This document shows positions 33,899 to 44,079 of a DNA stretch of 64,000 nucleotides, in pieces. Below the pieces are notes generated by a model. It was not told the DNA's origin and did not search any database. It saw only the letters and a list, made by a program, of their open reading frames with translations. A program made the position numbers and the translations under genes. The stretch covers positions 27,009,206-27,073,205 of the forward strand of contig NC_079419.1 in the NCBI RefSeq assembly GCF_026213295.1, in the 5' to 3' direction. Within the stretch, counting starts at the first letter, position 1. Every line of letters begins with the position of its first letter. This DNA comes from Gadus chalcogrammus. Its lineage: Eukaryota > Chordata > Actinopteri > Gadiformes > Gadidae.

Positions 33899-34119
33899 AA
33901 TAATAATGATAAATTTAATTTAGAGGCGCCTTTCAAGACACCCAAGGTCACTTTACAGAGCATATAGTCATCATTCAAAACTATGTAAAACAGACTAGGA
34001 ATAAAAGAAAAACAGAGGTTAATCATGAAGAATAATAATAATTAATAACACTCAAAGACGCCTACAGTGAAGGGGGGACCTCACTAACCACCACCAATGA
34101 GTAGCACCCACTTGGGTGA
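33899..34119 (-). mobile_element. 5'-truncated retroposon of the P family, left arm
   Basis: This 221-bp insert is flanked by TGAAT (33,894-33,898; 34,120-34,124). On the minus strand it ends in a short (ATT)n tail after GGTGTCTTGAAAGGCGCC. It matches the 3' end of P (35,690-35,875). The empty site is visible in N at about 18,140-18,170 (CATTCTGAATGGGAGCG). Truncation at the 5' end plus a tail indicates target-primed retroposition. Confidence 0.75.
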
Positions 34120-34839
34120 TGAATGGGAGTGTTTTTCCGATTTTTCCATGCTACACAGAACGAAATGTAAACCCATGCAAATAAAGACTTCATGTTCATA
34201 ATCATTTAAATATCATTAATCTCCTGAGTGTGTCGAGTGGTATTCTATTTTTTTCAACGGGGCTGCATCCAGTCACTTGACCGTCATGGTTGCTATGGTG
34301 GTTGCTATCGACCGCCCCCTCTAATCCTTACATGGTTCTAAAAACCACGCGGTAAAGGAGCTGCCGTCCATTGTGTTGTTTTTGTCGTACGCTAGGGTCA
34401 GATGGTTAAAAAATAGACAGATATTCCAAGGTATCCTTAAAAGGCAGCTTGGATGTTTTTTATTTTGTGCAGTTTAGACTTCTTCTATAACCTACTTTTG
34501 AAAGCAAAACACCAAGCTCATTGATTTAACGAGGCAGGGTTATTTGAAACAATTTATTGAATAAATATTTATGAGAGGTCATTCCTTCTCCTGAGTTTGC
34601 TTCCTATTTATGTCTAGTGTACACCCCTACTGTCAGCAAGCATCACCCCCCCCCCCCTCCCCATATGGATTTGGAGAATTGCTGCCACGTCCCGGTGGTG
34701 GAGGTATCATATATATGAAAGAGGGCATTCAATTATACTACAATGATCAATTAGGAGGCCGAAGCCCTAAAGGAAGTGATGCAATAGGTGACTGAGTCGA
34801 CAACATTCAAGTAAGCCTTGGGGTCTCTTATATATCAAA

Positions 34840-35440
34840 GGGGGTCTCAAAGGACGCATATACGCTTCAACCTGTGGCTTACAGGAAATGACTCAGCAAG
34901 TGCTCCATCTTGTTGCACCCACCCAGCGGCTCGCTTGCAAGATTTTGGCCTGAAGTTCTTCCCAGACCTACACCGTAGCCATCCAACCTGCATATCGGAG
35001 AATCAGGCCTCTCTTTAATAATGACAAAAAGTTATGAGAGGAATACACATAAACTTTTGTTGTCTCATAAGCGGTGTGGTGTCGGCTGCTTTTGACCTTT
35101 TGACCCAGACTTCTGAGGGAATAGCTGAATCAATTCATTAGTCAATCAGAAGTATGTAAATATCTTCCCGGTGTCGTAAGAGGGCGAACAAGGTGTCCTT
35201 CAACATCTACGCTTCCAGGCGATTGCAATGGTGCCACACATGAGCATATTCGAACATGTTTAATGGTAGTAATTAGCTGTCGAAATTGGAGGCCTTAATC
35301 AATAATGAGCAGCTATTGATTTACTTTCCTATAGAAATTTGTGACAAATGACATATTATTTAGCATCTACACGTTGAGCTGAGTCCAATGACACCAAGCA
35401 TGACACTCTAGCAAATGTATTTTACATGGTACATATGGTC
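34840..35440 (+). repeat. Internal unit of the S arm, copy 1
   Basis: The unit contains TTTTGGCCTGAAGTTCTTCC, TTTTGACCTTTTGACCC, AAGGTGTCCTT, CATCTACG and TTTAGCATCTACACGTT in order. It occurs four times in S with alternating orientation: here (+), 35,450-37,502 excluding P (-), 37,520-38,533 (+), 39,275-39,880 (-). Confidence 0.65.
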
Positions 35441-35449
35441 TAGGACATG

Positions 35450-35683
35450 ATCTCGGTGTGGCAAGAGGGCAAGCTTGATCTCATTGGACTCAGCTTAACG
35501 TGTAGATGCTAAATAACATGTAATTTGTCAAGAATCTCCATCGGGAAGCAAATCTATAGCTGGTCATTATTGATAAAGGCCCCAAAATTGACAGCTAATT
35601 ACTACCCCAAAACATATTAAAATATGATCATGTGTGGCACTGTTGCAATCGCCTCGAAACGTAGATGTCAATGGACACCTTGT
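35450..35683 (-). repeat. Internal unit of the S arm, inverted copy
   Basis: Mirrors 35,265-35,440 (GGACTCAGCTTAACGTGTAG against CTACACGTTGAGCTGAGTCC), making a palindrome inside the left arm with its axis near 35,450. It continues beyond P at 37,287. Confidence 0.65.
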
Positions 35684-36690
35684 TTAAAATAATAATAATA
35701 ATAATTTTATTTAAAGGGCGCCTTTCAAGACACTCAAGGTCACCTTACAGAGCATAAAGTTATAAGACAGAGGTTAAACATGAAGAATTAATAGCACTCA
35801 AAAGACGACTAAAGTGAAGGGGGGGACCTCACTAACCACCACCAATATGTAGCACCCACTTGGGTGATGCACGGCGATCAATCGACGCCCGAACGCTCAC
35901 TACACACCAGCTTGAGGTGGAGAGTTAGGGATGAGGTGGAGAGTGAGGGAAAAGAACATTTAAACTATCGACAAATTCCCAGTAACAATCCGTCCAAGAA
36001 ACATAGAAGACAGTGTGGGGAGACAGGACGGAGAGACTGTCAGGCGCTTGTTCACGGAGAATCATGCGGCCCGCATTATATAAGAAAGTTTCAAAGCTAA
36101 GACAAGAGGGAACGAGGGGGAAAAAAAATTGTCAATACCCCAAACTATGCTCTTGTAAGGGGGGCACAGTGTAGGGATTAGCAAAAAAAAACACCTCAAC
36201 ACATAAGCATCACATCAAAACATCACAAACGCATATGGGAGGGGGGAAGGGGCAGGGGAGGGGGGAGGGAGTCCAGTAGGCGGTGAGTCCAGGGGGGGTG
36301 TGTGTGTACTCAGTCTTGTGTGCGTGTGTGTGTGGGCTCAGGGACTCCATCTCCAATGGACCCAACAGTGTCTCTCCGATAGCTGGTGACGTGGGCCGTG
36401 GAGACGACCTCGAAGAGTTCCGACCAGAGATAAAGTTCACAGGAGGTGGGGGGAGGACTTTGTGGGGGGAAGGGTGGCAGGGCATCCGTCTGCATAACAA
36501 CCAGGGAGAGGAGAGATATCAGCCTTCCAAGGCCAAAGTGGGGGAGCCGAATGAAGATAACGATTGCTTTGGGTCAGGCCAACTCTGCAATTTTTGCCAA
36601 CCTTAGAGTCTCGCTGGTACTCTCTGTAGTCTTCCATTTCCAGAATCCAAAGACCAAAAAGACAAAATAGCCGAAAAATTCGTGGTCCGT

Positions 36691-37119
36691 TTAAACCCGG
36701 TCCAACTTCACCACAATGGTATCTAATTTGCGATTTAGTTCGCGATTTAGCTCGCCCGACGCATGAGTCTGTGAGTCGGCCATCCGGCACAATCCAGCAA
36801 TGTTGGATTGCAATCCAATAATGACGGGCAGCTTTTCAAAAGCCGGATATGCTGCCATCACCTTACTAACTTTGAGATAGAACAGGAACCCGCAACCTCC
36901 GAACAGCAGGAATCCTGCTATCATCATCCCAATTATGTAGACGTCTTCAACATCCTCGACGGAAAGTATGGCGAGACACAGGGGCCTCCACTCCTTCCAG
37001 GAGTCCAGCATGTATCCCGCTGCGAACGTTCCGTCAGGGCAGGCGGGCTCTCCTTGGCCCTGTTTTCTCGTCGAGAAAATTTGATCAATAGCGTTGAGAG
37101 ACCAGCCGATCAAATCCAT
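36691..37119 (-). CDS. 142-aa single-pass membrane protein of element P, function unknown
   Basis: An uninterrupted frame begins 15 bases after CCCGAAACCTAAATT with MDLIGWSLNAIDQIF. Features: a soluble N-terminus of about 58 residues with two Cys (27 and 48) and a WKEW motif (41-44); an acidic turn VEDVEDVY; one strongly hydrophobic segment at 61-80 (YIIGMMIAGFLLFGGCGFLF); then KVSKVMAAYPAFEKLP and a C-terminal amphipathic part where the codons for NREL/NRKL come from a 12-bp DNA repeat, possibly a short coiled coil. No signal peptide precedes the membrane segment. After the TAA the same frame stays open for 38 more codons (about 36,577-36,690), with another hydrophobic run, so readthrough or a recent stop is possible. 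I do not recognise the family. It could be a captured host gene or a retroposon protein. Codon quality and length make chance unlikely. Confidence 0.6.
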   Translation of the reverse strand: MDLIGWSLNAIDQIFSTRKQGQGEPACPDGTFAAGYMLDSWKEWRPLCLAILSVEDVEDVYIIGMMIAGFLLFGGCGFLFYLKVSKVMAAYPAFEKLPVIIGLQSNIAGLCRMADSQTHASGELNRELNRKLDTIVVKLDRV

Positions 37120-37154
37120 AATTTAGGTTTCGGGTAGAATGCAGAGAAGAGGCA

Positions 37155-37200
37155 GCACAGAGCAGAGACAGAGACAGAGACAGAGACAGAGACAAAGACA
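37155..37200 (-). repeat. TCTCTG repeat in the leader of P
   Basis: On the plus strand about seven units of GAGACA occur at 37,163-37,195, directly upstream of the 142-codon frame. Confidence 0.7.
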
Positions 37201-37502
37201 AAGAGCAGGGGAGAGATAAGGGCCGGGAGCGGCAGAGGGAGCAGAGAGAGATGCGACCGCCTTCGTTGGAGGCAGAGTAAGAGATGCCCCCTTACGCCTC
37301 CGGGAAGATATTTTCATACTTCTAATGGATTGATTCATATTTTAAGGTTCTCGGAATGAGACTTTAGGTTGTGTTGAGACGAAAGATGATATCAAGACAT
37401 TTATAGAATATTCCGATTCACATTATGATTCTTCGTCATAACTATCCGACCAAACATCCTTCACATTCACCGAGCAAAGATTATGAAAGTCCAGGCCCCC
37501 CT

Positions 37503-38055
37503 CCATCTCGTTGCACCTGCACCCAGCGGCTCGCTTGTATGATTTTGGCCTGAAGTTCTTCCCAGACCTACACCCTAGCCATCCAACATGCATATCTTAG
37601 AATCAGGCCTCTCTTTAATAGTGACAAAAAGTTATGAGAGAAATACACATGAACTTTTTGTTACCTCATAAGCGGCGTGGTGCCGGCTCCTTTTGACCTT
37701 TTGACCCTTTTCCGGCCTTTTCGAGATAGCTAGGGATACTGAAATGTTTACACACATTTCCCGGGGCCCAGAGAACGACATATCCGAGATTTGGAATTGT
37801 AGCCCTTAGAGAAAAAAAGTTTTCCCAAATGGACTGTCATTTGGACAAAGCCCTTCAGAAGTGTTGCCTGCAAGACCTAATGGTCCAGAATGTGGTAAAA
37901 AAACAGTTTTTGAGATAGGAAGGTCGTACCGCCCTGAAATTTGAATACCTTATTCTAGGGCCTAACTGAGACCCCCGCACCGAAACTTGGCCCGGTCGGA
38001 CCCGGAGGGCCCTTCCTGCCCGAAACTTGGCCGAGTCGGAACCCGAGTGCAGGAA
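37503..38055. other. Central spacer of S
   Basis: It opens with a further copy of the unit seen at 34,920-35,110 (TTTTGGCCTGAAGTTCTTCC and TTTTGACCTTTTGACCC), followed by about 340 bases found nowhere else in the window. A near-duplicate CCGAAACTTGGCC...GTCGGA(A)CCCG(G/A) occurs at 37,980-38,045. No coding frame. Confidence 0.5.
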
Positions 38056-38533
38056 GGGGGGGCCTGGACTTTCATAATCTTCGCTCAGTGAATGTGAAGG
38101 ATGTTTGGTCGGATAGTTATGACGAAGAATCATAATGTGAATCGGAATATTCTATAAATGTCTTGATATCATCTTTCGTCTCAACACTTCTGCTGCAGCC
38201 GCCTAAAGTCTCACTCCGAGAACCTTAAAATATGAATCAATCCATTAGAAGTATGAAAATATCTTCCCGGAGGCGTAAGGGGGAAAACAAGGTGTCCTTT
38301 GACATCTACGTTTCGAGGAGATTGCAACAGTGTCACACATGATCATATTTGAATATGTTTCGGGGTAGTAATTAGCTGTCGATTTTGGGGGCCTTTATCA
38401 ATAATGACCAGCTATAGATTTGCTTCCCGATGGAGATTCTTGACAAATTACATGTTATTTAGCATCTACACGTTAAGCTGAGTCCAATGAGATCAAGCTT
38501 GCCCTCTTGCCACACCGAGATCATGTCCTAGAC

Positions 38534-39266
38534 CAGGGGTTTTGAAAGTGTGAGAGAGTGAGCCCCCCCTCAGAGAAAAAAATTCAGCTGAGCCCCCCCC
38601 CCCCAATTTTTTTTTCTAAATACCTGTGTTTTGAAAGCTATTTTAATTATTTTACACATTTCAAACATCTCCGATCATAATTTTAAAACATTTGGAACAT
38701 ATTTTTGAAACATTTGAAACAAATTTTTTAACATATTTTTTAAACATATTTCTGAAACATTACAACATCTTTTTGCGTTTTTAAACAACCCAATTTAACA
38801 ACTTTATCCAAGCATGTTTTAGCTTAACCTTTTATAAATACATTTGAACATCTTAATCTGTGTAAACTGCCAGTTTACAGATTCATTCAGGGTCCCCGAC
38901 TCTGAATTTTCTGAGTCGAATCAGAACTGCCTTTTCAGTCCAGAGATTCGACTATTCGGCGGGGTTTGTTTACTGGCGTTGCTATGGTGACCTAAATTAT
39001 TATAAGCAACTGAAAACGACGCCGGTTTGAAACTAAAACTGATTCTGAAAAAAGTATAAATGCTATCAAAATTCAGTTTAGATAGTATTGAAGATACAAG
39101 TGTGTAGATTTGTTAAATGGTTTGCACGAAGATAAACGGTTGAAAATCGATTTAGTTATGTTACTTCTACAGTTGAAGTACGACTGATGATTTGAATCAT
39201 TGTCTTTCAGGTTTTTTTCGGGTTTATTTTTTTCTCACGTCGCGCCCCACAGTTTGAAAACCACTG
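38534..39266. mobile_element. hAT element Q in right arm of S
   Basis: The ends CAGGGGTTTTGAAAGTG and CAGTTTGAAAACCACTG, with the exact 8-bp duplication TCCTAGAC (38,526-38,533; 39,267-39,274), mark a hAT insertion. The interior is A/T-rich with AACAT(A/T)TTT repeats. Non-coding. Absent from the left arm. Confidence 0.85.
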
Positions 39267-40592
39267 TCCTAGACCATATGTACCATGTAAAATACATTTG
39301 CTAGAGTGTCATGCTTGGTGTCATTGGACTCAGCTCAACGTGTAGATGCTAAATAATATGTCATTTGTCACAAATTTATATCGGAAAGTAAATCAATAGC
39401 TGCTCATTATTGATTAAGGCCTCCAATTTCGACAGCTAATTACTACCATTAAACATGTTCGAATATGCTCATGTGTGGCACCATTGCAATCGCCTGGAAG
39501 CGTAGATGTTGAAGGACACCTTGTTCGCCCTCTTACGACACCGGGAAGATATTTACATACTTCTGATTGACTAATGAATTGATTCAGCTATTCCCTCAGA
39601 AGTCTGGGTCAAAAGGTCAAAAGCAGCCGACACCACACCGCTTATGAGACAACAAAAGTTTATGTGTATTCCTCTCATAACTTTTTGTCATTATTAAAGA
39701 GAGGCCTGATTCTCCGATATGCAGGTTGGATGGCTACGGTGTAGGTCTGGGAAGAACTTCAGGCCAAAATCTTGCAAGCGAGCCGCTGGGTGGGTGCAAC
39801 AAGATGGAGCACTTGCTGAGTCATTTCCTGTAAGCCACAGGTTGAAGCGTATATGCGTCCTTTGAGACCCCCTTTGATATATGAGACCCCAAGGCTTACT
39901 TGAATGTTGTCGACTCAGTCACCTATTGCATCACTTCCTTTAGGGCTTCGGCCTCCTAATTGATCATTGTAGTATAATTGAATGCCCTCTTTCATATATA
40001 TGATACCTCCACCACCGGGACGTGGCAGCAATTCTCCAAATCCATATGGGGAGGGGGGGGGGGGGGGTGATGCTTGCTGACAGTAGGGGTGTACACTAGA
40101 CATAAATAGGAAGCAAACTCAGGAGAAGGAATGACCTCTCATAAATATTTATTCAATAAATTGTTTCAAATAACCCTGCCTCGTTAAATCAATGAGCTTG
40201 GTGTTTTGCTTTCAAAAGTAGGTTATAGAAGAAGTCTAAACTGCACAAAATAAAAACATCCAAGCTGCCTTTTAAGGATACCTTGGAATATCTGTCTATT
40301 TTTTAACCATCTGACCCTAGTTTACGACAAAAACAACACAATGGACGGCAGCTCCTTTACCGCGTGGTTTTTAGAACCATGTAAGGATTAGAGGGGGCGG
40401 TCGATAGCAACCACCATAGCAACCATGACGGTCAAGTGACTGGATGCAGCCCCGTTGAAAAAAATAGAATACCACTCGACACACTCAGGAGATTAATGAT
40501 ATTTAAATGATTATGAACATGAAGTCTTTATTTGCATGGGTTTACATTTCGTTCTGTGTAGCATGGAAAAATCGGAGAAACACTCCCATTCA

Positions 40593-40813
40593 TCACCCAA
40601 GTGGGTGCTACTCATTGGTGGTGGTTAGTGAGGTCCCCCCTTCACTGTAGGCGTCTTTGAGTGTTATTAATTATTATTATTCTTCATGATTAACCTCTGT
40701 TTTTCTTTTATTCCTAGTCTGTTTTACATAGTTTTGAATGATGACTATATGCTCTGTAAAGTGACCTTGGGTGTCTTGAAAGGCGCCTCTAAATTAAATT
40801 TATCATTATTATT
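40593..40813 (+). mobile_element. 5'-truncated retroposon of the P family, right arm
   Basis: The mirror copy of 33,899-34,119, also 221 bp, with the same duplication in complement (ATTCA at 40,588-40,592 and 40,814-40,818). Presence in both arms means the insertion predates formation or homogenisation of the palindrome. Confidence 0.75.
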
Positions 40814-41333
40814 ATTCAGAATGCATTGGTTTACATTTCGTTCTTTGGAGCACAGATATTTTTATTTATTCATTTATTTTCAGTTTTTGAGGAGGTGCTT
40901 CAAATATGCTAATTTTTCTGCAATAATCCAAAATCCAAAGGAAAAACCCGTTGGCTTTTTGTCAAGGGAAACCAGGGCGACGCTCACTTCCGGGTTGGGC
41001 AACATACGTCAGCCCTCAACCACGCTATACTGTAAAAACACATGTTCAAGTTGAATGATAATGCATGAATTTATTCTTTATTCTGCCATAGAATTTATTT
41101 AAGGGGGGGGGCATACAAGTCTTTTGGCCATAGTGGATCCAGATCTGTTCCGGAGCATTTCAGCACCCCGGGCAACAGCGCAGGGTTGCCAGGTCCTGCA
41201 AAAAACGTCCCGCCCACATACCGTTCAAAATCCACCCAAAATGTCCTAGAAGCAGCCCAAATAAAAAGGATATTCCACCTTGGCCAACGTTTTGAAAGTA
41301 ATAATAATTGAGGGAATATCTGCAGCGAAATGC

Positions 41334-41335
<2 letters not shown>

Positions 41336-41415
<80 letters not shown>
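41336..41415. repeat. (GT)n microsatellite, right arm
   Basis: Mirror of the (CA)n at 33,308-33,377, about 40 units. Confidence 0.95.
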
Positions 41416-41417
<2 letters not shown>

Positions 41418-41904
41418 AGTTTAGCGAAAGCAGCGTCCTTAGCAACCTGACGTCATTGAAACATGCGAGCGAGCCGATAAAATCTTCCTAATAACTATAA
41501 AACTAAAGATCAGACGTAATCACTGACTAAAGATTATGCAAGTAAAAAGTATATTTCTCGCTAGAAATGTTATTAGAAACAAGTTCAACGGTGATTCGGT
41601 CCTAAAATAGGCCTATTGCATTTCCCATTCGATTAATAAAGAAACCAATCCCGAGATATCCCCGGACCCATGCAAGTGAACGGAGCGTTCCACGGCATTG
41701 AGAAGACCCGTGTAATAAAGACCCATAATATTTCTATTTATGGCATAGATTTCTCCTCAGATTAGGCTAATTTATTATAATGATAAAGTAAAAGTAAAAA
41801 CGCTCGATCAAAGGCCCGGCCCGAGGATAGTGATGGGAAATATCGACCCGACCCGGCCCGCGGGTCGGGCTCGGGCTTGGGCAGAGAATCTAAACACTGA
41901 CTGG

Positions 41905-44079
41905 CAGGGGCGGACTGGGACAAAAAATCGGCCCGGGCATTTTGAACCAGACCGGCCCACTAAATTCGATAACACACCTTTTCAGTCTTTTTGGTCTCTC
42001 GAATGTCTACACCAACCAGGCTTTTAGCTAGCAGGGCGTCTGCCCTATAGTCTACTAAAAAATAAGAAGAAATGGCACGCCCTACTTTTAGGCAGGACGG
42101 CCTAAAGACGCCCTATTTTTCTCCCGTTTTACCTGTTAACTTGGCTGAATGTGATCAAAGTTCACCGTTTCAGTCGCTTCAGTGCCCTAGCGAAGTCTAG
42201 AATCATACATATGCCCTGCCAATTAGAAAATAGCATTGCTGTATTCCCGCTACAACAACGTTACATCATGATTCCAACTAAACATTGATTCACGGGCTCG
42301 CAGAAGCTACAGAAGACAGCTGTCTCACCGCACGTCACTGAACCTACTACTTTATGAGTTCAACAAGAGTTTGTGTGTTAAGGTGGTGGTCTTAGTTAAT
42401 CTAAATTCAATACAATACAATATACATCATACACTTTAAAGTTGTGTAGAAAGTTGTTTCTTTTTGTTAAAGTTGTTACTTGAATTTTGTACCTTGTTGC
42501 CTAGTTTCAGTTACACTCACTGTTATTATGTATTAAATTACTAAACATATAAATAAATCAGTGTAATTGTAATATTACCTAAAAACTATCAAGTGCTGTA
42601 CAAAAAATCCTAGCTAAAAGCCTGACTCCAACTGTGCAACTATTTTCCACATACCTTAAGCCATGCAATGAGTTAAAATCAATCAGTGAGAGTGGACGCA
42701 TTATACACTTCCAAAAGGTGTTATTTATTAACAAAAAAAGTATACTCCACGTCCATCACAGTAATGGGTAGAGTTCATCCGACTGGGTGTGTACCTGCGT
42801 TTAATAGAAGACAAAGACGAAAAATAGAAGACAAAGACAAAGAATAGAGAAGAGAATAAATGATGGATCAGATGTTACTCTACTGTATCAAGAGTAGTAC
42901 CCACTAAATTGTGAACTTACCCAGTCAAAAGGGAGCCTACTACTCATCCCACAAACATAGGGTTGGCATTTGGCGTTAGAAGCTATTCTCTAGCACAGGT
43001 GTTTTCAACTGGTTTTGTCCCAGCGACCACCATTAGACTATTTTTTCAATTTAACTTCAAAAGTACACGGAGGCTATGCTTAACTGCAAATGCTTGTCAA
43101 CTTCACGCACGGGACTGTACATTCTGAATAATGCATGGCATGACGTAAGGGCGCAATGCATTAACATTAGCACTTCACAGGCTACCATAGACTGGATATG
43201 TGCAAGGCTAAATTATGACAGTGTGAATCTCATTTATAATATTAAACTATTGAATGTGATTTACCGAAAAATACCCCTGGACGGAGTATAGGGCTATCAT
43301 AATTCGGTATCTGGACCGCGCACCAATAGGCTAACGGGCTAGCCCACCACTCAAACACACAACATTAGAGTGTAGGCTAACGGCTGGCTGTTTCAGAGTA
43401 GAGTAGGCTGAGGGCTAGCAACAGCTACAGACTTGTCTTGTATTTACAATGCAAACGAACTTGGCCATAGAACATAGGTCCTAAGTCAAACATATTTTAG
43501 AGACGTTTTAATTCATGATCAGTAAGCTTACCGTAGGTCGTTGTATCGTATCGCCACCAGCATCACTGTCATCCACGGGAGCTGAGGATGGCCCTGCCGT
43601 GGCAAACAGTTCTGATATTTTGCCACATTTGGCAGCATTGGCTTGAAGAGCAAGCCTCTTCTTGTCTCGCAGTTTCTCTGCACCCCCTTTTCTCTTTCTC
43701 TCCATTTTGGACTGGAGGATTCTCACGAAACGTGCGTTTCTGTGCACCGACCAAGCTAAAGGTAGAAGGTGTTTTGTGATATGATTGGACGAGCCCCTAG
43801 TCAGTACAGAAGACAGCCAATGGGCCGCAGACCACGCTGAGTTTGTTTACCGTCCTAATGCATTATGTAGGCAGGTCCAAATCGAAAGGGGTTGGTGTTG
43901 GGTCAGCCCAGGGGATGTGATTGGGCCAGCCCAGTGTCAATAGGGCCGCTGATAAACTACTTTCGTGGGCCAGCCGGTCAGACCATTATATGAAGAAAAA
44001 AAAAAAAAAAAATCGGCCCATATTGCACCTCGGCCCACCGGGCAAACGCCCGGTACGCCCGACGGCCAGTCCGCCCCTG
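41905..44079 (-). mobile_element. hAT element R in right arm of S
   Basis: Perfect 14-bp termini CAGGGGCGGACTGG / CCAGTCCGCCCCTG and the exact 8-bp duplication CTGACTGG (41,897-41,904; 44,080-44,087). The left arm shows the empty site (CCAGTCAGTGTTTAGATTC at about 32,809-32,828). Only exon 1 of a transposase survives on the minus strand, so R is a deletion derivative. Confidence 0.85.
43535..43705 (-). pseudogene. hAT transposase exon 1 fragment (element R)
   Basis: The minus strand reads MERKRKGGAEKLRDKKRLAL then QANAAKCGKISELFA and an acidic Ser/Pro/Gly linker, the N-terminus typical of ZMYM1-like hAT transposases. It ends at a donor-like GTAAGC about 43,533 (CCTACG|GTAAGC). An ATG further upstream at 43,747 adds a few residues. 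No later exon is found in R, so the catalytic domain has been deleted. Assignment rests on the KRKGGAEKLR..K motif and on the hAT ends around it. Confidence 0.5.

Larger units (their letters stand above)
35684..37286 (-). mobile_element. Element P, (ATT)n-tailed retroposon with an ORF, in left arm only
   Basis: The right arm reads straight through this position (CAAGGTGTCC...CCCCCTTACGCC in mirrored sense), so these 1.6 kb are an insertion. On the minus strand it starts with a CT-rich leader including TCTCTG repeats (37,155-37,200), then a 142-codon frame, a long 3' part with CA-rich sequence, a segment with CCCACTTGGGTG / ACCACCACCAAT in complement, and the tail GGCGCCCTTTAAATAAAATT(ATT)n. 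The tail region matches the truncated copies at 33,899 and 40,593. No reverse transcriptase is encoded, so it would need a partner LINE. No target duplication is obvious. Confidence 0.6.

Noticed and set aside
34610..34795. 61-codon Pro/Gly-rich frame, mirrored at 39,915-40,103
   Set aside because: It appears in both S arms only because the arms are inverted copies; no domain, and it is built on C and G runs.
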